Source: Pirellulales bacterium
GTDB lineage: Bacteria > Planctomycetota > Planctomycetia > Pirellulales > JAICIG01
DNA length: 64,000 bases
Assembly: GCA_035533075.1 (NCBI GenBank)
Contig: DATLUO010000121.1
Coordinates: 1 to 64,000 of the forward strand
Direction of reading: 5' to 3'
In this document: positions 57,298 through 64,000 of the stretch, in pieces
Layout of the letters: each line of letters opens with the position of its first letter
Numbering within the stretch: the stretch's first letter is position 1
Notes under the pieces: model-generated
What the model was told of the DNA's origin: nothing
The model's input: the letters and a program-made list of their open reading frames with translations, nothing else
The model's database searches: none
Position numbers and translations under genes: made by a program

Positions 57298-57804
57298 ATG
57301 CCGAAGCCGATTTTGGGCCGCTTGCGGCCGAACAGCGTAGAAGAGTTCCGCGCCGCTGCGCTCGTTCGGTACGTCGAAGCAGAGCGACTTGCGAATGCCG
57401 GGTACGGCACGGGCGCCATTTATCTCTGGGGCTATGCGGCGGAGATGACTCTCAAGGCCGCATACTTTTCACTCGTCGGGTTCGGCCTGCGGCAATCGAT
57501 CGGTATCGCAGATTTGCGAGTCGCGGTCGAAAGAACGGCTCCGGCAGTCGGTCTGCAATGGCCGGCAGCCGGAAAACTGCACAAGGTGGAGTATTGGGCC
57601 CGCTTGCTCGCAGCTGATCGGCGAAGTTATGGAGCCAGCTATGCTGATCCCCAATTCGAGCAATCTATGATTTCTCGAGCGCGATGCGTCTATGATCGCT
57701 GGCGGGAGACTTTGCGGTATCATAAGAATCGGGCCTACGAACACGAGGTCCGTCAGGTTTATGCCGCGACACGCTGGCTGTTGGATCACTCGTTAGTTTT
57801 ATAG
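57298..57804 (+). CDS. HEPN-like hypothetical protein
   Basis: 168 aa, helical. FRAAALVRYVEAERLANAGY, then AIYLWGYAAEMTLKAAYFSL is the helix-loop-helix seen in HEPN-type domains. The C-terminal RWRETLRYHKNRAYEHEV contains W...LRY and basic residues, but a clear RX4-6H RNase motif was not assigned. HEPN proteins often act as toxin or antitoxin with a nucleotidyltransferase; the partner gene at 57829 lacks that motif. It is 19 bp after gcvPA. Confidence 0.55.
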   Translation: MPKPILGRLRPNSVEEFRAAALVRYVEAERLANAGYGTGAIYLWGYAAEMTLKAAYFSLVGFGLRQSIGIADLRVAVERTAPAVGLQWPAAGKLHKVEYWARLLAADRRSYGASYADPQFEQSMISRARCVYDRWRETLRYHKNRAYEHEVRQVYAATRWLLDHSLVL

Positions 57805-57828
57805 CTCTCTCCCGATCGAAGTGTGCGC

Positions 57829-58362
57829 ATGCCGAGAAAAATAAGTAATCCCTCTCCTCGAAAACCAGCCTCCGATGAACTCATCACGGCGTTGATCGCA
57901 GAACTGCGGGAGCCTCGTGAGATCGGTCAGCCGATGATCCTGGAACGCCACATGGAGCTGGCCGACGCGGTACATGTCTATGTTATTTGGGACCGTTTCG
58001 CCGACATTCCCGGCGACCAGCGCGTGGCGACCATCCTCCGGGCCTACGAGCAATGCATGGGCGAGGAGTTCCGCAAACGGATCACGCTGGCAACCGGTGC
58101 GACGGTGCCCGAAGCGGGCGATCTTGAACTGCTGCCGTTCGAGGTCGTCTCCGCGCTGCGAAAGCCTGACCCCAACCTCGTCGATGGCTGTCGCGAAGCG
58201 ATGCTCGCGGAAGGCGCATCCGTTCTTCGCAACCCAGAGCGCCCCGAGCTGCGATTTGAGACGCTGGACGACGCGACGGCGGCCATCGAGCGGCTAGAGC
58301 AACGAGTACCCGGCACTCGCTGGGTCGTCGTACAAGCCGTCACCCACGACTATTCTACGTAG
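57829..58362 (+). CDS. Hypothetical protein in the gcvP insert
   Basis: 177 aa from ATG 57829 (a GTG at 57823 is possible). It has KPASDELITALIAELREPRE, then MELADAVHVYVIWDRFADIP, GDQRVATILRAYEQCMGEEF, LLPFEVVSALRKPD and a C-terminal beta element WVVVQAVTHDYST. It looks like a compact alpha/beta regulator with a conserved WDRF core. No family was assigned. It lies 24 bp after the HEPN-like gene and 8 bp before gcvPB, so the pair is neatly nested in the gcv operon. Confidence 0.55.
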   Translation: MPRKISNPSPRKPASDELITALIAELREPREIGQPMILERHMELADAVHVYVIWDRFADIPGDQRVATILRAYEQCMGEEFRKRITLATGATVPEAGDLELLPFEVVSALRKPDPNLVDGCREAMLAEGASVLRNPERPELRFETLDDATAAIERLEQRVPGTRWVVVQAVTHDYST

Positions 58363-58370
58363 AGCAAGCC

Positions 58371-59816
<1,446 letters not shown>

Positions 59817-59896
59817 GACTTTGCCATCGAACCGGGCCAAATTGCGGCGAGCGAAAAGAGCATGATCGGGGCGAGCTGGCAGCTCAACGGCTAGAA

Positions 59897-59925
59897 TTGC
59901 TTCCTTCGGTTTCCAGGCGTAGAAT
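59897..59925 (+). promoter_or_regulatory. Promoter of the islet after gcvPB
   Basis: TTGCTT (59897-59902), 17 bp, TAGAAT (59920-59925). The expected start is about 8 bp before the ATG at 59940, so the leader is very short. Confidence 0.5.
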
Positions 59926-59939
59926 CGAGTTGGATTTGT

Positions 59940-60494
59940 ATGGCCCGCAAAATGGAGTTGACTGTGAAGCGAGTGCGACTCACCATAGGCTCGAACCCCA
60001 CCGACCCCATGGACGACTGGCGTTACGCCGCGCGCGTGCGTTACGATCTTTGGGCGCATTCGCCAATAAGGATTGATGAGGAAAGTGAACCTCGCAGGAC
60101 CAGGCCGCATGGTGCGAATAGACATGCCGATCGAGAAGTCTATTTTGACGTCGGGACCGAGAGCATCGAAGAACTCGACCGCGCTTTACGGGATCTGGGA
60201 CATGCTGAGCGAGTCAAGATAGCTGTCGTCGAGGAAGGCGAGGCATGCCAGAATTGCGGGAGAATTCAAACCGTGCTGCCGACGATTTGCCCCTCTTGCG
60301 GGCACCGCGATATCGATCCCTGCCCGCATTGTGGCGACGAGGTGCCACGACAAGAATACGAAAAGATATCCGGCGATCTCTTCCGGTGCCCGCGTTGCGG
60401 CAGCCAAGTTCGCCTGCAACTCAATCCCGACTTGCTAAACGCCAATCTCTCCTTGAACGAGCCCGTCGTCGTCGTGAGCACCGTTGGGGCCTGA
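59940..60494 (+). CDS. Zinc-ribbon hypothetical protein
   Basis: 184 aa. The N-terminal half is alpha/beta and unrecognised (MELTVKRVRLTIGSNPTDPM, EVYFDVGTESIEELDRALRD). Residues 104-160 carry six CxxC-type knuckles: CQNCGRIQ, CPSCGHRD, CPHCGDE and CPRCGSQV, probably two zinc ribbons. It is likely to bind nucleic acid or protein. It is the first gene of a 1.1-kb islet enclosed by the gcvPB duplication. Confidence 0.65.
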   Translation: MARKMELTVKRVRLTIGSNPTDPMDDWRYAARVRYDLWAHSPIRIDEESEPRRTRPHGANRHADREVYFDVGTESIEELDRALRDLGHAERVKIAVVEEGEACQNCGRIQTVLPTICPSCGHRDIDPCPHCGDEVPRQEYEKISGDLFRCPRCGSQVRLQLNPDLLNANLSLNEPVVVVSTVGA

Positions 60495-60500
60495 GTTACG

Positions 60501-60823
60501 ATGCGAATCGACGACCATGGCCACATTGTCGTCTCTCCGCGGGAAATCTGCGATGCCCTGGACGCACCAGCTCGGCTCATCAATCATTTCCTGATACCGG
60601 GAACGATCTCCCAGAGATCGCATGCGTCGTCGAGCACAATGTCCGTCTCGAGTCACTTCCAGTTGAGGACTGCTGTGGCGTGGGCAGACGAATTGACGCA
60701 TTTATCTATCGCGATTGGTGGAGCCTGTATTCGCGGTGGGAGTTCGATCTGCGCGAATTGAAGCGGGCTATTGCCGGGGGGTTGCAGAGAGGAGGCGACA
60801 TTCCCCGTCCGTTTGACGCGTGA
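60501..60823 (+). pseudogene. Probable frameshifted small gene, unknown
   Basis: The frame from ATG 60501 gives MRIDDHGHIVVSPREICDAL, DAPARLINHFL and then low-quality Ser/Gln-rich sequence. Another frame from about 60590 gives the protein-like NDLPEIACVVEHNVRLESLP, IDAFIYRDWWSLYSRWEFDL, RELKRAIAGG to a stop at 60823. A single-base frameshift near 60590 would join them into a protein of about 107 aa. Alternatively both are chance frames. Confidence 0.4.
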
Positions 60824-60851
60824 CGGTGAACGACGTGCCGCGAATTCGACC

Positions 60852-60974
60852 GACGCGCTGTTGAAAATCGCCGAAGAATCGCCTGAGCTGCTGCACGCCG
60901 CCCCGCACTCGACCGCCGTCAGCCGGCCGGACGAAGTGAAGGCGGCCCGCAGCCCGGTGTTGAAAGCGGAGTAG
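60852..60974 (+). pseudogene. Duplicated 3' end of gcvPB
   Basis: Codes for TDALLKIAEESPELLHAAPH, then STAVSRPDEVKAARSPVLKA and a stop, matching the last 39 codons of gcvPB (59697-59813). Outside the 65-bp identical block the DNA differs at third positions (for example CTG/TTG, AAG/AAA) and the last residues differ (LKAE versus LNS). It is followed by a T-tract terminator-like sequence, suggesting this is the original gcvPB end. Confidence 0.85.
60876..60940 (+). repeat. 65-bp perfect direct repeat, downstream copy
   Basis: Identical to 59721-59785. The two copies enclose 1,090 bp with two small genes and their promoter. Confidence 0.9.
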
Positions 60975-60994
60975 CCGCCGCGGCGATTTTTTTT
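60974..60994 (+). terminator. GC dyad followed by eight T
   Basis: GCCGCCGCGGCGA then TTTTTTTT, just after the duplicated gcvPB stop codon. The dyad (CGCCGCGGCG) is short and lacks a loop, so strength is uncertain, but a T8 run is rare in this window. Confidence 0.45.
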
Positions 60995-61141
60995 GGAACA
61001 ATTTCAGCCCGTCGTGCGTCATAGTAACGGGCACACGCGCTGCGAGCGCATCCCTGCCGCCGTATTTGAGGGTCCAAGCCGCAAGCGAGGACGCTTACGC
61101 TACGAGTACAGCCATACCAACGCTTTTTTGGAGGCACCGCC

Positions 61142-63493
61142 ATGTTTAACCGTGCGTCACGTCGCTTGTCGAGGCCGTTTTTCATTCTGGGCGCTTTGCT
61201 GGCCATGCTGTCGGCCGTGCCCGCCCAGGCCCAGGGGCTGCTCATCAACATCGAGCCGACGCAGCACGTGCGTCTGCCCAGACCCTACGTGGTGGTCGCC
61301 CCACGGCCCGTGCCGCCTCCGTCGAGCTACAAAATCCACGAAATCGACGTCCACGTGAAGCTGCTGGAGCAAGTTGCCCGTGTGCAGGTCTCGCAGTCGT
61401 TTATGAACACCGGCAGCACGCAAATGGAAGTCTGCTTTATGTTTCCGTTGCCCTACGACGGAGCCATCGACCAGCTCACGCTGCTGGTCGACGGCAAGGA
61501 GTTTCCCGCGCGGCTGCTGCCCAAGGACGAGGCCCGCAAAACCTATGCGGAGATCGTCCGCAAGAACCGCGACCCGGCACTGTTGGAATGGGTGGGGACG
61601 GGCATGTTCCAGACGAGCGTCTTTCCCGTTCCGCCCGGTGCCGAGCGGAAGGTCACGCTGCGTTATTCCCAGCTTTGCCGCAAAAACCACGGCCTGACCG
61701 ACTTCCTGTTCCCACTTTCGACGGCCAAGTACACCTCCCACCCGGTCGAAAAGCTGAAGATCGAGGTGGCCATCGAGAGCAAGGGCGAAATCAAGAACGT
61801 CTACAGCCCCACACACACGGTCGAGCTGAAACGCGACGCCCATAACGCCACCGTTATTTATAAGAGCGAGAATCTCGTGCCGAGCAGCGATTTTCGGCTG
61901 TTGTACGACGTCGAGTCGGGCAAGCTGGGCACGAGCGTGCTCAGCTACAAGCCACAGTCCGGCGAGGACGGTTACTTTCTGCTTTTGACCACACCGGCCA
62001 TCGAGCGGGCCGGCGAGCAGCCGAAGAAAACCGTGGTGTTCGTCGTCGATCGTTCGGGCAGCATGACCGGCCCGAAGATCGAGCAGGCCAAGGGAGCGTT
62101 GAAGTTCGTGCTGAACAACCTTCGCGAGGGCGACCTGTTCAATATCATCGCCTACGATAACGCCGTCGAGTCGTTTCGGCCGGAGCTGCAAAGGTTCAAC
62201 GACGAAGCGCGTAAGGCGGCATTGGGCTTCGTCGAGGGAATCTACGCCGGCGGCAGCACCAATATCGACGGAGCTTTGGCCGTCGCCCTGGGGGAATTGG
62301 CGGATTCGTCGCGGCCCAGCTATGTGCTGTTTTTGACCGATGGTCTGCCGACCGCCGGCGACGTGAATGAGCAGAAGATCGTGGCCAATTCGCAGGCCAA
62401 CAACCATGTGCGGGCCAGGGTCGTGGCCTTCGGCGTGGGTTACGACGTCAACAGCCGGCTGCTGGACAAGCTGGTGCGGCAGAACTTCGGGCAAAGCGAA
62501 TACGTGTTGCCCGACGAGAACATCGAGGAGCGCGTCAGCCGCCTCTATCAAAAGATCGAGGCCCCCGTGATGACCGACGTGGCGATCAAGTTCGCGGTCG
62601 ACGCGCTGCCCACCGAGGCGGGCGAAGCGGTGAACCGGCTCTATCCCAAGCAAGTGGTCGATCTGTTCGCGGGCGAGCAGCTTGTGCTGGTCGGACGTTA
62701 TAAAAAGCCGGGCACGGCAAAAGTGACCATCACGGGGAATGTGTCGGGGCGGCAGCAAAGTTTCGATTTTCCGGCCGACCTGGTGGCCGAGAGCAAAGAC
62801 GAGACGTTCGCGTTCATCGAACGGCTGTGGGCCGTGCGCCGCGTGGGCGAGATCATCGACGAGCTCGACCTGAAGGGGAACAACGACGAGCTGGTGAAGG
62901 AACTGGTGACCCTCTCGACGCGACACGGTATCTTGACGCCCTATACATCGTTTTTGACCGACGAGACCGTGCAATTGCAAGCGCTCATGCAGAACGCGTC
63001 GACGGCCGGTGATCGACTCAGCCTGCTCCGCGAAACGCAGGGCGCCGGCGCGTTCCGTCAGCGCGCGATCAAGGGCGGCTTGCAACGGGCGGAAAACGCC
63101 GATAGTGCCCGGCGACTCAACGAACGGGCGGCGGAGTTCCGCTACGGCGGCGCGAGTCTTTCCAGCGCGGCGGGCCCGGCGTCGGGTGGACGCGCCGGCC
63201 TGGCCAAACTGCCGGTTGGTGCTCCGGTGGCCGCTGGCAAACCGGCGGCCGGCCAGCCCGAACTGGTGCGCAACATCGGCAACAAGGCGTTTTATCGCCG
63301 TGGCAAGCGTTGGGTCGATGGCACGGTGACGGACGAGCAAGACAAGAACGCCCGGCGCGTGGCCCAGTTCAGCGAGGAATATTTCAAGCTGGCCGACCGA
63401 TATGGCCGCAAGCTGTCGCAATATCTGGTGTTCGACGAAGCGGTGTTGCTCGAGCTCGACGGTGCGGCCTATCTCATCGAGCCGGTCGACTAA
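61142..63493 (+). CDS. Secreted VIT and von Willebrand A domain protein
   Basis: 783 aa with a signal peptide (RPFFILGALLAMLSAVPAQA) and a GGAGG ribosome site. The VIT domain spans about 60-190 (IHEIDVHVKLLEQVARVQVS, SFMNTGSTQMEVCFMFPLPY, KTYAEIVRKNRDPALLEWVG). The vWA domain spans about 295-470 with an intact MIDAS motif: VVFVVDRSGSMTGPKIEQAK near 303, GGSTNIDGALAVAL and LFLTDGLPTAGD. The C-terminal region has a long linker (630-720, Ala/Gly-rich) and a terminal alpha/beta part. Family members resemble inter-alpha-trypsin inhibitor heavy chains and mediate adhesion or complex assembly outside the cell. It is transcribed alone. Confidence 0.92.
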   Translation: MFNRASRRLSRPFFILGALLAMLSAVPAQAQGLLINIEPTQHVRLPRPYVVVAPRPVPPPSSYKIHEIDVHVKLLEQVARVQVSQSFMNTGSTQMEVCFMFPLPYDGAIDQLTLLVDGKEFPARLLPKDEARKTYAEIVRKNRDPALLEWVGTGMFQTSVFPVPPGAERKVTLRYSQLCRKNHGLTDFLFPLSTAKYTSHPVEKLKIEVAIESKGEIKNVYSPTHTVELKRDAHNATVIYKSENLVPSSDFRLLYDVESGKLGTSVLSYKPQSGEDGYFLLLTTPAIERAGEQPKKTVVFVVDRSGSMTGPKIEQAKGALKFVLNNLREGDLFNIIAYDNAVESFRPELQRFNDEARKAALGFVEGIYAGGSTNIDGALAVALGELADSSRPSYVLFLTDGLPTAGDVNEQKIVANSQANNHVRARVVAFGVGYDVNSRLLDKLVRQNFGQSEYVLPDENIEERVSRLYQKIEAPVMTDVAIKFAVDALPTEAGEAVNRLYPKQVVDLFAGEQLVLVGRYKKPGTAKVTITGNVSGRQQSFDFPADLVAESKDETFAFIERLWAVRRVGEIIDELDLKGNNDELVKELVTLSTRHGILTPYTSFLTDETVQLQALMQNASTAGDRLSLLRETQGAGAFRQRAIKGGLQRAENADSARRLNERAAEFRYGGASLSSAAGPASGGRAGLAKLPVGAPVAAGKPAAGQPELVRNIGNKAFYRRGKRWVDGTVTDEQDKNARRVAQFSEEYFKLADRYGRKLSQYLVFDEAVLLELDGAAYLIEPVD

Positions 63494-63509
63494 TCCCGGC
63501 GCGCCGGGA
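63494..63509. terminator. 16-bp palindrome between convergent genes
   Basis: TCCCGGCGCGCCGGGA starts at the base after the vWA gene's stop codon and is self-complementary. It recurs within 10204-10221. It may act as a bidirectional terminator. Confidence 0.5.
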
Positions 63510-63540
63510 CTTGCTCCGCAAGCGGAACGGTGGATGCACC

Positions 63541-64000
63541 CTACAGATACATCCCCAAGAACCCGCCACGGCCCTCGGTCTCGGCCTGCAGCCGGTCGAT
63601 GCGCTGCCGCGTTTGCTCGAGATCGCCGGCAGCGATGTAGCGATCGAACTCGACCGCCACGCTGTGCGGCACCGTCTCCTTGAACCACTCGACAATGGGC
63701 TCCGTCAGCCAATCGCACGTCTCCCGGACCAATTCAACCTCAAGGTAGCACCGCTCGGTCTGCTGGTCGGTCTCTTCGGTCACGACGGTCCCTTCGAAGC
63801 GAAATTCGAGCGTGCCCAATTCGGCACGGTTCGTCAGGTGGAAGGTACAGGAGGCGTTGTACAGATAATAGGTATTGTGGGAGCCGTGGGCTTCAATCGC
63901 CTTGAGCACCCTTTCGCACCGTGCCCGAAAGCCCGGCGAGGCGTCGATCGGCACGTCCAACCGGCCCACCGACCGCAAGGGCAGGCAATCGAAGATGATC
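63541..64000 (-). CDS. Conserved planctomycete hypothetical protein, N-terminus outside the window
   Basis: The frame runs off the right edge: upstream of a TTG at 63978 it remains open and reads IIFDCLPLRSVGRLDVPIDA, so the true start is probably a few codons beyond 64000. Further features are SPGFRARCERVLKAIEAHGS, NTYYLYNASCTFHLTNRAEL, GTLEFRFEGTVVTEETDQQT and a helical end FDRYIAAGDLEQTRQRIDRL, GGFLGMYL. I recognise it as a family widespread in planctomycetes, of unknown function and about 150 aa long. Confidence 0.75.
   Translation of the reverse strand, partial: IIFDCLPLRSVGRLDVPIDASPGFRARCERVLKAIEAHGSHNTYYLYNASCTFHLTNRAELGTLEFRFEGTVVTEETDQQTERCYLEVELVRETCDWLTEPIVEWFKETVPHSVAVEFDRYIAAGDLEQTRQRIDRLQAETEGRGGFLGMYL

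Noticed and set aside
61157-63718. An 853-codon open frame on the minus strand
   Set aside because: Antisense to the VIT/vWA gene; no motifs.

Overview
The window is high-GC bacterial chromosome. It reads as a member of the phylum Planctomycetota, probably order Pirellulales. The evidence is lineage-typical families: a PVC-type CxxCH haem-binding beta-propeller protein (5903-8566), DUF1598 (26943-28703), an N-terminal LELR-type export tag with DUF4214 repeats (8874-10055), a Cys-type sulfatase, FG-GAP and PQQ-like propellers, a VIT/vWA protein, and a small domain of the PEGMTVHW type found twice at the left end. This placement comes from family recognition, not a database search. No rRNA, transposase, integrase or CRISPR array was seen.

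Layout. 0.2-5.5 kb: a large unknown protein convergent with a BlaR1-like M56 peptidase, its BlaI-like repressor with a well-formed operator/promoter, and a toxin-first RelE-type module. 5.9-15.4 kb: secreted haem protein, DUF4214 protein, SAM hydrolase, aspartyl protease, ABC permease, Trm112-HIT pair. 15.4-19.9 kb: two coupled DUF3102-like genes (one with a T5orf172-type domain), an ORF6N remnant, lipoproteins, a DUF1501-like tail remnant and a second toxin-first module. 20-25 kb: sulfatase, then an AT-richer islet (ImmA/IrrE regulator-protease plus DUF4411 PIN-like protein) lying between two aberrant class II tRNA-like sequences, then a PfkB kinase. 25-30 kb: MFS transporter, DUF1598, SGNH-like protein.

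30.2-37.0 kb is a decaying BREX phage-defence locus. pglX has lost its N-terminus at a junction with another broken gene, an ATPase survives as a tail, and pglZ carries a one-base frameshift plus a 96-bp palindromic repeat inserted in frame. brxL is intact. 37.0-44.4 kb, behind its own good promoter, is the most interesting block: a WXG100-like small protein, two coiled-coil/helical partners and a 1386-aa membrane FtsK/SpoIIIE ATPase with three ATPase-like domains (EccC/EssC layout). These are followed in tight array by a PD-(D/E)XK-like protein, an 82-aa protein, a 78-aa protein resembling a polymorphic-toxin tip, and a possible immunity partner. I propose a type VII-like secretion or surface system with a cargo region.

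44.5-55 kb: housekeeping and catabolic genes (RbsD/FucU, amidohydrolase, lipid kinase, TIM-barrel isomerase, AroH, propeller proteins, UvrA). 55-64 kb: ParD/ParE-like pair, gcvPA and gcvPB split by a two-gene HEPN-like insert, a 1.1-kb islet that duplicated the 3' end of gcvPB with a 65-bp perfect direct repeat, a VIT/vWA protein and an edge-truncated gene.

Two repeat systems run through the intergenic DNA. One is a roughly 40-bp GC-rich REP-like unit, often in inverted pairs. Its outer CTA supplies stop codons to neighbouring genes. The other is a set of short tandem arrays, all with a period of exactly 7 bp but with unrelated sequences, frequently next to start codons. Several long open frames in this window are artefacts of these repeats or lie antisense to real genes, so starts were moved accordingly.
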